Source of the DNA: CAZBBB01 sp964490005 | GTDB taxonomy: Bacteria; Planctomycetota; B15-G4 | Length of the DNA stretch: 44,109 bases | NCBI GenBank assembly: GCA_964490005.1 | Contig: CAZBBB010000017.1 | Location: 1 to 44,109 of the forward strand | Direction of reading: 5' to 3' | Shown here: in pieces, positions 27,784-35,845 of the stretch | Layout of the letters: the number at the start of each line of letters is the position of its first letter | Position numbering within the stretch: position 1 is the stretch's first letter | The notes under the pieces: generated by a model | Told to the model about the DNA's origin: nothing | Databases searched by the model: none | What the model saw: only the letters and a program-made list of their open reading frames with translations | Translations under genes and position numbers: made by a program

Positions 27784-28620
27784 GTGGCCTTCCGACCCAA
27801 CTGGTACGAACAGGACGACGCGCGTCGCGGCGTGAACCCGATGGCCTCGTGGTCCGGCCTGCGCTGGGTCATGACGGTCACGATCGCCGCGTGGGTCGTG
27901 CAGTGGGCGCTGCCTCCGCTGGCGGAGTGGGGGGCGCTGCGCGCCTGGTGGCTGGTGCCCGCGGCCGATCCGCTGGTCTTCAACCCGTACTTCCCCGTGC
28001 AGCTGTTCAGCTATGCGCTGCTGCACGACGGCCTGCTGCACATCGGCCTGAACCTGCTGTACCTGTGGTTCTTCGCGCCGGCCCTCGAGGACGAACTCGG
28101 CCGTCGCGGCTTCCTGCGCCTGTACGTCGTCGGCGCGGTCGTCGGCGGACTCGCGCAGTGGGGCTGGTGGCTGGCGGAGGGCAGTCCCGGGAAGGTCGTG
28201 GGCGCCTCCGGCGCGGTGTACGCCGTGATGGTCATGCACGCGGTGCGCTGGCCGCATCGCGTCATCCTGCTGTTCCCGATCCCGCTGCCCGTGCCGCTCT
28301 GGCTCATCGTCGTCATGAGGGTCGTGGGCGACCTGTCGAGCTTCGCGAGCGGCACGTCCGGCCGCACGGCCGTGCTCGCGCATCTGGGCGGCGCCGCCGT
28401 CGGGTTGCTGGCGGCGCGCGGTCTGCCGGCCCTGTCGCAGTGGAAGCGCCGACGCACCCGCGAGAAGGCCATGGCCGAGTTCAAGGAGGAGACGACCGAT
28501 CGCCGCGAGATGGACCGCATCCTCGCCAAGATCCAGGCCAGCGGCCTGGCCTCGCTCGACGCGGGCGAGCGCAGCTTCCTCGAGCGGCGCAGCCGCGAGC
28601 TGCGCGGACGCGGGCCCTGA
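27784..28620 (+). CDS. Rhomboid-family intramembrane serine protease
   Basis: This is a 278-residue membrane protein starting at GTG, 15 bases after ccsA. HDGLLHIGLNLLYLWFFAP holds the oxyanion-side His86 and Asn90. GASGAVYAV holds the catalytic Ser142, and AHLGGAAVGLL the catalytic His200. Six membrane segments fit a bacterial rhomboid core. The C-terminal 60 residues are a charged, probably helical cytoplasmic region (TREKAMAEFKEETTDRREMD) ending in LDAGERSFLERRSRELRGRG, as seen on planctomycete rhomboids. Substrates are unknown. It is the last gene of the tatA-to-rhomboid run and is followed by a hairpin. Confidence 0.9.
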   Translation: MAFRPNWYEQDDARRGVNPMASWSGLRWVMTVTIAAWVVQWALPPLAEWGALRAWWLVPAADPLVFNPYFPVQLFSYALLHDGLLHIGLNLLYLWFFAPALEDELGRRGFLRLYVVGAVVGGLAQWGWWLAEGSPGKVVGASGAVYAVMVMHAVRWPHRVILLFPIPLPVPLWLIVVMRVVGDLSSFASGTSGRTAVLAHLGGAAVGLLAARGLPALSQWKRRRTREKAMAEFKEETTDRREMDRILAKIQASGLASLDAGERSFLERRSRELRGRGP

Positions 28621-28631
28621 GCGGCGCGCGG

Positions 28632-28655
28632 GCCGCGGGCGACGCCGCCCGCGGC
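28632..28655 (+). terminator. Stem-loop after the rhomboid gene
   Basis: GCCGCGGGC (28632-28640) pairs perfectly with GCCCGCGGC (28647-28655) around a 6-base loop, starting 12 bases after the stop. There is no T-run. Confidence 0.5.
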
Positions 28656-28665
28656 GCCAAGTTGG

Positions 28666-28690
28666 TATAGACACGTGTCGCTTCCGGAGG
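28666..28690 (+). promoter_or_regulatory. -10 box and strong Shine-Dalgarno before the 701-residue protein
   Basis: TATAGA (28666-28671) in the context TTGGTATAGAC has no clear -35. GGAGGTGA (28686-28693) is the best Shine-Dalgarno match in the window and sits just before ATG 28698, pointing to high expression. Confidence 0.5.
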
Positions 28691-28697
28691 TGAATCC

Positions 28698-30803
28698 ATG
28701 ATGCGCGCCGGCCTCGTCCTGCTCCTGCTGTCGACCGCGCTGGCGGGCGCGCTGCCCGGCCAGTCGGCGCTCGACCGCTATCTCGAGATGCCCGACGACT
28801 ACCAGGAGTTCTGGCGCGGCTACCGGCCCGCGCGCGAGGCGGACGACGAGTCGGCGATGGACAAGGCCGTGCGCGTGCACCGCGCGGAGGCCGAAGGCGT
28901 CCTCGACCTGTGGATCGCCGACATCTGCAAGGTCGACGTGCCCGAACTGCATCACGAGCTGCGCACGCTGGCCTGGAGCCTCGACCGCGCCGAGGGGCAG
29001 ACGCGCTACATCGAGCGCGTCCGCGGCGTGCTCGATCTCGACGTGGCCGGACGCCGGACGCGCGCCGGCGCGATCGCGCAGATCTCCATCGCCTACGAGC
29101 TGCTCACCGAGGCGCGCACGGTGCGCTCGGAGGCCGGCTGGAGCGAGGCCACCCGCGCCTTCGACCTCGCGCTCAAGGGCTTCGAGGCCATCGGCGACCG
29201 CGAGTTCTCGGTGTACTGCCTGCAGGCCCTGTCGGAGATCGAGGACGCCCAGGGGCGTCCCTGGGAGCGGGGCCGTCTGCTCGTGCGCCTCGTCGCGGCC
29301 GGCGACGAACTGGCCTACAAGGACGCCCTCGTCGAGCAGGCGCGCTCGGAGATCGCGCGGCTGATCGCGTTGGGCATCGACCCGCACGCCGACAAGCCCG
29401 CCGAGGTGCCCGTCGATCCCGAAGCCGGCGAGGAGGACGGTGCGGGCGCCGAGGGCGGGGGCAAGGGCCGCGGCCTGACGAGCTTCCTGCCCGGCTCCAT
29501 CGAGAGCGTCAGCGAGTTCGAGCTGGTCGTCGCCAAGAAGGGCATCACCGGCGTGACGCTGCCCTCCTTCGCGCCGCCCGAGCAGTATCTGCTGTGGAAC
29601 GTGACCTGGCTCGACAAGGACGGCCCGAGCGCCTGGGACAGCGACCGGCACGTGCGCCTCGCCCCGTTCGGCGCCGAGCTGGCGGTCACGCGCGAGGGCT
29701 CGACCTTCGGCATCGACAGCGACGGCGACGGCCGGCCCGACGTCACCTGCACGCCGAGCAGCACGCCGCAGCTCATCGAGGTGCCCGACCCGGCCGGCGG
29801 CCCGTCCTGGCCCCTGATGATCGCCGTGCCCGGCGACCGCGAGACGATGTTCGGGCTCGACCTGAACTACTCGCCCCAGCCGGAGGGCGCGCGCGTGCGC
29901 TTCCACACCGGACACTGGATGGAAGGCGAGGCGGCCGACGAGATCCTGCGCCTGTACGACAGCAACCTCTCGGGCAAGTACGGCGACGTCTTCGAGTACT
30001 GGGAGGACCGCGTCACGCTCTACGAGGAGGAGGACCCGACGATCTGGTTCGAGACCGACGCGGTGCTCGTCGGCAAGGCCAAGACCGCGCTGCCCTGGTC
30101 GTCGGTGCTGCCCGTGGGCGGCACGTTCTGGCGCACCGGGCTCGACCCCGACGGCCGGCGGCTGACGCTGCGCGAGATGAACCTCGAGACGGGTTTCGTG
30201 AAGCTCGACCTGGCGGCGAGCGCGGCCCCCGCGCACATCGTGATCCGCGAGACGGGGAAGCTCGAGGGCGCCTTCTTCGACGTCGTGCCGGCCAAGAAGG
30301 GCGGCGTGGTCGAGGTGCCGGCCGGCACCTACGAGCTGAGTTTCGGCCGCCTGGCCTCCGGCACCAAGACGGGCATGAAGCAGGCGCGCATGTACCGCGG
30401 ACGCGCGGCGCCCTTCGAGGTCGCGCCGGGCGCCACGCACGTGCTTTCGCTCGGCGCCCCGTACGACCTGCGACTGCTGAGCTCCACCGACGGCAAGGAG
30501 GAGGTCGTGGACGGACTCTCGCTGCGCATCCACGGCCGCGGCGGCGAGGAGTGGGCGATGATCTACGACGACCAGCTGCTGCCGGAAGTCGAGTTGCGCA
30601 ACGCCGACGGCAAGCGCGTGGGCAAGGCCGTCAAGATGATGCGGCCCGACATCGAAGCCTGGCAGACGGGCAAGTCCTCGACGATCTGGTTCCCGCTCTC
30701 CGCGCGCATCGAGCGCAAGGGCGAGGGCCCCTTCACGCTGCACGCGACGGCCAAGAGCCACCCGCTGCTCGGCGGGCCCTTCACCACGCCGGAGCCGCGC
30801 TGA
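28698..30803 (+). CDS. Secreted protein of unknown function (701 residues)
   Basis: I do not recognise this family. The N-terminus (MMRAGLVLLLLSTALAGALPGQS) is a Sec signal peptide with cleavage around residues 18-21. Residues about 25-220 are helix-rich and hold short repeats like SEATRAFDLALKGFEAIGD that recall TPR units. An acidic/Gly linker is at about 230-255 (VDPEAGEEDGAGAEGGGKG). The second half is beta-rich with one calcium-loop-like GIDSDGDGRPDV near residue 340 and segments such as VPAGTYELSFGRLASG that recall carboxypeptidase-regulatory-like or Ig-like folds. No enzyme motif is evident. It follows a hairpin and has its own -10 box and a near-consensus ribosome binding site. serS begins one base after its stop. 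A periplasmic or surface role is an inference. Confidence 0.75.
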   Translation: MMRAGLVLLLLSTALAGALPGQSALDRYLEMPDDYQEFWRGYRPAREADDESAMDKAVRVHRAEAEGVLDLWIADICKVDVPELHHELRTLAWSLDRAEGQTRYIERVRGVLDLDVAGRRTRAGAIAQISIAYELLTEARTVRSEAGWSEATRAFDLALKGFEAIGDREFSVYCLQALSEIEDAQGRPWERGRLLVRLVAAGDELAYKDALVEQARSEIARLIALGIDPHADKPAEVPVDPEAGEEDGAGAEGGGKGRGLTSFLPGSIESVSEFELVVAKKGITGVTLPSFAPPEQYLLWNVTWLDKDGPSAWDSDRHVRLAPFGAELAVTREGSTFGIDSDGDGRPDVTCTPSSTPQLIEVPDPAGGPSWPLMIAVPGDRETMFGLDLNYSPQPEGARVRFHTGHWMEGEAADEILRLYDSNLSGKYGDVFEYWEDRVTLYEEEDPTIWFETDAVLVGKAKTALPWSSVLPVGGTFWRTGLDPDGRRLTLREMNLETGFVKLDLAASAAPAHIVIRETGKLEGAFFDVVPAKKGGVVEVPAGTYELSFGRLASGTKTGMKQARMYRGRAAPFEVAPGATHVLSLGAPYDLRLLSSTDGKEEVVDGLSLRIHGRGGEEWAMIYDDQLLPEVELRNADGKRVGKAVKMMRPDIEAWQTGKSSTIWFPLSARIERKGEGPFTLHATAKSHPLLGGPFTTPEPR

Positions 30804-30804
30804 G

Positions 30805-32079
30805 ATGCTCGACATGAAGACCATTCGCGCCGACCCGCAGGCGGTCCGCGCCGCGGCGGCGCTCAAGCGCGTCGAGTGCGACGTCGACCGGCTGCTGGCC
30901 CTCGACGAGCAGCGTCGCGCGCTCATGCGTTCGGTCGAGGACGGCAAGGCCGAGCAGCGTCGGCGCGGCAAGGAGCTGGGCCGGCTGGCGCCCGAGGCGC
31001 AGCAGGCCGAGAAGGCCGCGCTGGGCGAGCTCAAGGCGCGCCTGGTCGCCGACGAGGCGGCGCTGGCGACGATCGTCGAGGAGTGGCAGGCGCGGCTGCT
31101 GCGCGTGCCCAACCTGCCCAGCGCCGAGGTGCCGCCCGGCCCGGACGCGAGCGCCAACGTCGAGGTGCGGCGCGTCGGCGCCGTGCCGCAGCCCGGCTTC
31201 CCGCTGCTCGACCACGAGGAGCTCGGACGGCGCCTGGGCCTGATCGACATCGAGCGCGGCGTGCGCATGTCGGGCGCGCGCTTCTACGTGCTGCGCGGCG
31301 CCGGCGCCCTGCTGCACCGCGCCGTGCTCAACTTCGCGCTCGACCACATGGTCGCCCGCGGATTCGAGCCGATGGAGGTGCCGGTGCTGGTGCGCGACCC
31401 GGCGATGGTCGGCACGGCCTACTTTCCCGGCGGCGAGGACCAGGCCTACCGCATCGAGAAGGACCAACTGAACCTCGTCGGCACGGCCGAGGTGCCGCTG
31501 ACGTCCTTCCGGGCCGGCGAGATCCTCGACGAGGCCGAGCTGCCGCTGCGTCTCGTGGCGCAGTCGCACTGCTTCCGGCGCGAGGCCGGCGCGGCCGGCA
31601 AGGACACGCGCGGCCTGTACCGCATCCACCAGTTCCAGAAGGTCGAGCAGGTCGTCATCGGGCCCAACGACGAGGCCTTCTCGCGCGCCGAGCACGCCGC
31701 GATCCTGAAGAACTCCGAAGACCTGCTGCAGGCGCTCGAACTGCCCTACCGAGTGGTCAACGTCTGCGGCGGCGACCTCGGCCTCAGCCAGGTGCAGAAG
31801 TACGACATCGAGACCTGGATGCCCAGCCGCAACGACTGGGGCGAGACGCACTCGGCCAGCCGCTTCCACGACTTCCAGGCGCGTCGCCTCGAGCTGCGCT
31901 ACCGCGGCGCCGACGGCGAGGTCCGGCTGTGCCACACGCTCAACAACACCGTCGTGGCCAGTCCGCGCATCCTGATCCCGCTGCTCGAACTGCATCAGCA
32001 GGCCGACGGCAGCGTGCGCGTGCCGAAGGTGCTGCAGCCCTACATGGGGGGGCTGCAGCGCATCGCGGCCAGGTCCTGA
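30805..32079 (+). CDS. serS: Seryl-tRNA synthetase
   Basis: Charges tRNA-Ser (and tRNA-Sec where present) with serine. The product is 424 residues. The N-terminal coiled-coil arm covers about residues 25-105 (RRALMRSVEDGKAEQRRRG and following). The class II core has motif 2, HCFRREAGAAGKDTRGLYR, followed by HQFQKVEQ, and motif 3 in TLNNTVVASPRILIPLLELH, ending VPKVLQPYMGG. ATG 30805 gives the standard MLDMKTIRADP start. It sits one base after the upstream secreted-protein gene and probably shares its transcript, an unusual partner for a housekeeping enzyme. Confidence 0.96.
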   Translation: MLDMKTIRADPQAVRAAAALKRVECDVDRLLALDEQRRALMRSVEDGKAEQRRRGKELGRLAPEAQQAEKAALGELKARLVADEAALATIVEEWQARLLRVPNLPSAEVPPGPDASANVEVRRVGAVPQPGFPLLDHEELGRRLGLIDIERGVRMSGARFYVLRGAGALLHRAVLNFALDHMVARGFEPMEVPVLVRDPAMVGTAYFPGGEDQAYRIEKDQLNLVGTAEVPLTSFRAGEILDEAELPLRLVAQSHCFRREAGAAGKDTRGLYRIHQFQKVEQVVIGPNDEAFSRAEHAAILKNSEDLLQALELPYRVVNVCGGDLGLSQVQKYDIETWMPSRNDWGETHSASRFHDFQARRLELRYRGADGEVRLCHTLNNTVVASPRILIPLLELHQQADGSVRVPKVLQPYMGGLQRIAARS

Positions 32080-32082
32080 GCG

Positions 32083-32103
32083 GGCGCCGCGCGCAGCGGC
32101 GCC
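32083..32103. terminator. Possible bidirectional terminator between serS and gspJ
   Basis: GGCGCCGC (32083-32090) pairs with GCGGCGCC (32096-32103) around the loop GCGCA. It fills most of the 26-base gap between two convergent genes. Confidence 0.4.
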
Positions 32104-32105
32104 GC

Positions 32106-33083
32106 TCAGCCCCCTCCGCCGCCGGTCAGGCCGTTGAGCAGGTCGTTGAGGGCGTTGCCGAAATCGTCCGGATTGCCGCCGCCGGGCGGGGTGGAACTGT
32201 TTCCGCCCGATCCGCCGTTGCCGCCCGGCGTGTTCGACGAACCGCCGTCGTCCTTGCCGCCCCCGGCGTCGGCCTCGCTGCCCTCGCCTTCGCCCTCCTC
32301 GCCCTCGCCGTCCCCCTTGCCGCCGGGTCCGCCGGGGCCGCCCGAGCCGAGCGCGACGAAGGTCGGGACCAGCGGGCGGACCCGCATCGCGAGGTCGGAT
32401 CCCGGCATGAGCGGAACGATGCGCTCGTATCGCAGCGTGCGCCCGCCTTCGGCGCCGGAGGCGACCGTGCGGGCGACGGCCTCCAGCTCCAGTTCGATCG
32501 AGACCAGCGCCGGCAGCCGGTGCAGGGCGCCGCTGTCCCAGGAGGGCAGCTCTTCGGCCCAGCGATCGACGCTCGCGTAGTAGCGCACCTGGAAGGACAC
32601 CACCCGGTCGTGCAGCAGCTCGTACACGCCGTCGTCGAGCGGCTTCTCGTCGACGTGGAAGCTCTGTCGGCGCCACAGCTCGAGCACGTCCGGCAGGGCC
32701 GGGTTGCGTCGCAGCCGGTAGCCCGTCTCGCAGACGTCGGCCGAGACCTCGCGCTCGCCCACCCGCCGCGTCACGGTGCTGTCGACGGTCGTGAGCAGGC
32801 TGAGCGTGTCGGCCGACTCGCCGTTGATGGTGCGCGACTCGCCCTTGAAGACGGCGTCGTCGCGGATGTCCCAGATCCACAGGCGGCGCAGATCGGCCTC
32901 GATCTGGTCGAGGATCTCGGGCCCCAGTCGCGCGACCTTCGACTCGGTCTCGAGCTTGTCGCGCGCCTCGAGCGAGGCGTTGAGGGAGGTGTAGAGCACG
33001 AGCATCACCAGCGACATGATGCCCAGGGCGACGAGCACCTCCATCAGCGTGAAACCCGCCGTGCGGCGTGACGCGTCGTTCAT
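32106..33083 (-). CDS. gspJ: Type II secretion pseudopilin GspJ-like protein
   Basis: This is a minor pseudopilin at the tip of the type II secretion pseudopilus. The product is 325 residues, longer than usual GspJ (about 200). The prepilin signal AGFTLMEVLVALGIMSLVML is at about residues 9-28. The globular part runs to about residue 240 (for example LWRRQSFHVDEKPLDDGVYEL and VVSFQVRYYASVDRW). The last 80 or so residues are low complexity: Gly, Asp, Glu, Ser and Pro-rich, ending in GLTGGGGG. ATG 33083 overlaps the gspI stop (ATGA) and places the leader correctly. The assignment to GspJ rather than another minor pseudopilin rests on order after gspI and on size. Confidence 0.8.
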   Translation of the reverse strand: MNDASRRTAGFTLMEVLVALGIMSLVMLVLYTSLNASLEARDKLETESKVARLGPEILDQIEADLRRLWIWDIRDDAVFKGESRTINGESADTLSLLTTVDSTVTRRVGEREVSADVCETGYRLRRNPALPDVLELWRRQSFHVDEKPLDDGVYELLHDRVVSFQVRYYASVDRWAEELPSWDSGALHRLPALVSIELELEAVARTVASGAEGGRTLRYERIVPLMPGSDLAMRVRPLVPTFVALGSGGPGGPGGKGDGEGEEGEGEGSEADAGGGKDDGGSSNTPGGNGGSGGNSSTPPGGGNPDDFGNALNDLLNGLTGGGGG

Positions 33084-33628
33084 TGCTGGGCTCCTCCGAG
33101 GAGGGATCCGGTCTCGCTCTCGGTCGCGCGCGGCAGGAAACCCTCGAGCACGTACTCGACGTCCTGCTCGCCGTCGAGCGCGGGGTGGTAGATCGTGAGC
33201 TTGAAGCGCCGGACGCGGTAGGGGCTGTCGGCGTCCTTCGGCTCGGCCGGCTGCACGCCGTCCGAGATGCCGAACTTCGACTGGCTGCTGAAGGCGCTCT
33301 CGCCGGCCGCGCCGGTGCCGGACGTCGGCTCCTCGACGCGCCCGGTCGAGACGTCGAAGTCCTCGAGCGAGAGCTTCCAGCGGAAGGCGGCGTCCTCCTC
33401 GAACACGCCTTCCTCGTCCTTGACCACCCGCGGATCGTTGACGTGCGCGGCAAGCAGCGTCTCGGCCAGGTTCGCGGCGCGCATCATGTAGGTCGAGCGG
33501 TAGGCGATGTTCCAGGAGGCGTCGCGCACCGTGAGCATCGGCAGCACCGCGAGCGCCACGACGGCCAGCGTGGCCATGACCTCGAGCAGCGTGAAGCCGC
33601 ACTCGGAGCGCCTACTGGAAGTCGACAT
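33080..33628 (-). CDS. gspI: Type II secretion pseudopilin GspI-like protein
   Basis: This is a minor pseudopilin of 182 residues. The leader and signal are MSTSSRRSECGFTLLEVM, with the hydrophobic helix ATLAVVALAVLPML following. The pattern FTLLEVMATLAVVALAVLP with a Pro in the helix, then NLAETLLAAHV, is typical of GspI. The C-terminal part is beta-rich. The start overlaps the end of gspH by 17 bases and the stop overlaps gspJ by four. GspI nucleates the tip complex with GspJ and GspK; no gspK is seen here. Confidence 0.85.
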   Translation of the reverse strand: MSTSSRRSECGFTLLEVMATLAVVALAVLPMLTVRDASWNIAYRSTYMMRAANLAETLLAAHVNDPRVVKDEEGVFEEDAAFRWKLSLEDFDVSTGRVEEPTSGTGAAGESAFSSQSKFGISDGVQPAEPKDADSPYRVRRFKLTIYHPALDGEQDVEYVLEGFLPRATESETGSLLGGAQQ

Positions 33629-34211
33629 CGTTCACCAGGGGGGAGGGGACGTCGCCGGCGACCACCTCGGAACGGTTGGACAGGCCGTTCACGCGCAGCG
33701 TGAACACCTCGGTCTCGGGATAGTCGGGATTCTCGACGACCAGCTCGTGCGGCGGCACGCGCCCGAGGGCCGAGACCTCCAGCGTGACGACACCGCCGTC
33801 GCGCGGCACGCTGCCCGGCAGGCGCACGAAGCGCAGGGCCGTGCCCTCGGCGAAGGGCTTGAAGTCGAGCACCGGGAACTTGCCCGGCCCGAGGACCTCG
33901 CCGCGCTCGTCGCGCTCGTGCGGGTAGTAGGCCTCGTAGCCGCCGCGCTCGAAGTCGTAGGCGAACAGCATCGACTCGTGCTTGAGCAGGGCCCAGCTGC
34001 GCACCTGCTCGAGGTCGGCCGCCAGTTCGTCGACCTGCGCGCGCAGGCGCGCCTGAGGCAGCAGGGTCGTGCTGCCCGTGACCATCACCGTGAGCGCGAG
34101 CCCGATGACCGCCACGGTCACCATCAGCTCGATGAGCGTGAAGCCGGCCGGGCCGGCGCCGCGCTCAACCGCCGGGCATGGCGTCTTCGGAACTGTGCAG
34201 GTCGCGGTCAT
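33612..34211 (-). CDS. gspH: Type II secretion pseudopilin GspH-like protein
   Basis: This is a minor pseudopilin of 199 residues with the signal AGFTLIELMVTVAVIGLALTV at about residues 22-42. The N-terminal leader is longer than usual because the only in-frame start is ATG 34211, which lies 47 bases inside gspG. The globular part (LEQVRSWALLKHESMLFAYD, VLDFKPFAEGTALRFVRLPG) matches the GspH/FimT pattern. The stop is TAG (33612-33614), the only TAG terminator I find for a gene in this window. The coding region overlaps gspI by 17 bases. Confidence 0.82.
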   Translation of the reverse strand: MTATCTVPKTPCPAVERGAGPAGFTLIELMVTVAVIGLALTVMVTGSTTLLPQARLRAQVDELAADLEQVRSWALLKHESMLFAYDFERGGYEAYYPHERDERGEVLGPGKFPVLDFKPFAEGTALRFVRLPGSVPRDGGVVTLEVSALGRVPPHELVVENPDYPETEVFTLRVNGLSNRSEVVAGDVPSPLVNDVDFQ

Positions 34212-34605
34212 CGGCCTCGCCGCCCTCGACGCCGTCGGCGCCGAGCGAAATGATGTCGAACTTCTTGTTGTTCAGCTTCTCGTAGCGGAAGGGATTGCCC
34301 CAGGCGTCCTTGAGCTGGTCGGCGCTCTCGACGTAGGGCTCGTCGAGGTTCTTCTCGCTCGGCTGCAGCAGGTCCTCGAGGGTGTCCGGCACCTTGCCGT
34401 GATGCAGGCGGTAGGCCTGGATGGGCTGTTCGAGCTGCTTCATCTTGACCTTCGTGCCGGTCACGTTGGCCTCGCGCCAGCGCTGCAGCACGTTGGGGGC
34501 GACGAAGGTCGCCAGCAGACCGATGATGGCGATGACCACCATGATCTCGATCAGGGTGAAGCCCGCGCGGGCGCGGGCCGGGCGATGCGTGGACGTGTTC
34601 TTCAT
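34165..34605 (-). CDS. gspG: Type II secretion major pseudopilin GspG
   Basis: GspG is the main subunit of the pseudopilus that pushes folded proteins through the secretin. The product is 146 residues, family length. The signal is RARAGFTLIEIMVVIAIIGL with cleavage after Gly at about residue 15. The mature part has KVKMKQLEQPIQAYRLHHGKVP, then DAWGNPFRYE and the C-terminal FDIISLGADGVEGGEADDRD loop, whose acidic residues bind stabilising Ca2+ in known GspG structures. It starts 18 bases after gspF. Confidence 0.95.
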   Translation of the reverse strand: MKNTSTHRPARARAGFTLIEIMVVIAIIGLLATFVAPNVLQRWREANVTGTKVKMKQLEQPIQAYRLHHGKVPDTLEDLLQPSEKNLDEPYVESADQLKDAWGNPFRYEKLNNKKFDIISLGADGVEGGEADDRDLHSSEDAMPGG

Positions 34606-34623
34606 GGTCGGACGGGCCTCCGT

Positions 34624-35838
34624 TCAGTTGGTTCCGAGCTGGAGCATGGGCAGGACGATGGCCATCACGATGAAGGCCACGACCACCGCCATGATCAGGA
34701 TCATGACCGGCTCGATGACGGCCGTGAGTCGTTCGGTGGCGATCTCGACCTCCAGTTCGTAGGCCTCGGCGAGCCGGTCGAGGACCTCCTCGAGGTCGCC
34801 CGTCTGCTCGCCCACGGCGATCATGTAGCCTACGGCAGGAGGGAAGATCACGCTGCGTTTCAGCGGGGTGGCGATGTCGGCGCCCTTGAGGATCGCCGCG
34901 TGCAGGTCGTCCAGGACGCGCTGCAGCACCGTGTTCCCGACGATGTCCTTGACGATGCGGATGGCGTCGAGGACGGGCACGCCCGTCTTGAGCAGCGTCG
35001 AGAGCGTCATCGCGAAGCGCGAGATGGCCTGCTTCTTGAACAGGTCGCCGAAGATCGGCAGGCGCAGCAGGAGGGAGTCGGTCGCGTAGCGCCCGCCCGG
35101 CGAACGGCGCACCCAGCCCAGCGCCAGGTTGGCGAGCACCAGGGCCAGCAGCAGCAGGTACCAGTACGAGGCCAGGAAGCCCGAGATGTTCTTGAGCAGC
35201 AGGGTCGGCCCGGGCAGCAGCCCGCCGCGGCTCTCGACGAGCACGATCAGCTTCGGCACGACCTTGGTCATGAGCACCGTCACGACCACCGAGCCGACGC
35301 CCAGCATGATCATCGGGTACATCATCGCGCCGAGCACCTTGTTCTTCATCTTGGCCTGCTTGAGCATGAAGTCGGCCAGGCGCTCGAGGACCACGTCGCT
35401 GTTGCCCGCGGCCTCGCCCGCGCGCACCATGCTCACGAACAGGGGCACGAACACGGCCGGGTGCTGCTCGATGGCCTCGGCGAACGAGGCGCCCTGCGTG
35501 ATGCGCTCGCGCACGTTGCGGAAGACGACTTCGAGGACGGGCGACTCGATCTGCTCCGTCAGCGCGCCCAGGGCGTCGTTGAGCGGGATGCCCGAGCGCA
35601 GCAGCGTCGCCAGCTGGCGCGTGACCTGCGGCAGTTCGCGCGAGGTGCGTCGGCGCAGCCGCCAGCGCGACCAGGCCGAGGACTTCCGCGCGGTGACGTC
35701 CTCGATCTCCTCGATGTCCGTGACGAGCAGGCCCTCGCGCCGCAGCTTCAGCCGCGCCTCGCGCGAGGAATCGGCGTCCGCGATGCCCGTCCTGAGCTGC
35801 CCGCCGTCCGTGAAGGCCTTGTAGGTGTAGACCGGCAC
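34624..35838 (-). CDS. gspF: Type II secretion inner-membrane platform protein GspF
   Basis: GspF is the polytopic inner-membrane platform that couples the GspE motor to pseudopilus growth. The product is 404 residues. MPVYTYKAFTDGGQLRTG begins the N-terminal cytoplasmic region. Two GspF domains follow, with the signatures LATLLRSGIPLNDALGALTEQ and ALTLSTLLKTGVPVLDAI (here RFAMTLSTLLKTGVPVLDAI) and VGEQTGDLEEVLDRLAE. Membrane segments are near residues 165-190, 215-240 and 370-400. gspE ends 7 bases upstream. Confidence 0.95.
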   Translation of the reverse strand: MPVYTYKAFTDGGQLRTGIADADSSREARLKLRREGLLVTDIEEIEDVTARKSSAWSRWRLRRRTSRELPQVTRQLATLLRSGIPLNDALGALTEQIESPVLEVVFRNVRERITQGASFAEAIEQHPAVFVPLFVSMVRAGEAAGNSDVVLERLADFMLKQAKMKNKVLGAMMYPMIMLGVGSVVVTVLMTKVVPKLIVLVESRGGLLPGPTLLLKNISGFLASYWYLLLLALVLANLALGWVRRSPGGRYATDSLLLRLPIFGDLFKKQAISRFAMTLSTLLKTGVPVLDAIRIVKDIVGNTVLQRVLDDLHAAILKGADIATPLKRSVIFPPAVGYMIAVGEQTGDLEEVLDRLAEAYELEVEIATERLTAVIEPVMILIMAVVVAFIVMAIVLPMLQLGTN

Positions 35839-35845
35839 GGGCGGC

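Noticed and set aside
33609..33614. gspH TAG as evidence of general TAG reassignment
   Set aside because: Read-through would continue into an Arg/Ala-rich frame antisense in style to gspI and then into the gspJ frame, with no sensible protein; TAG acts as a stop here. Any recoding in metK would have to be context-dependent or rare.
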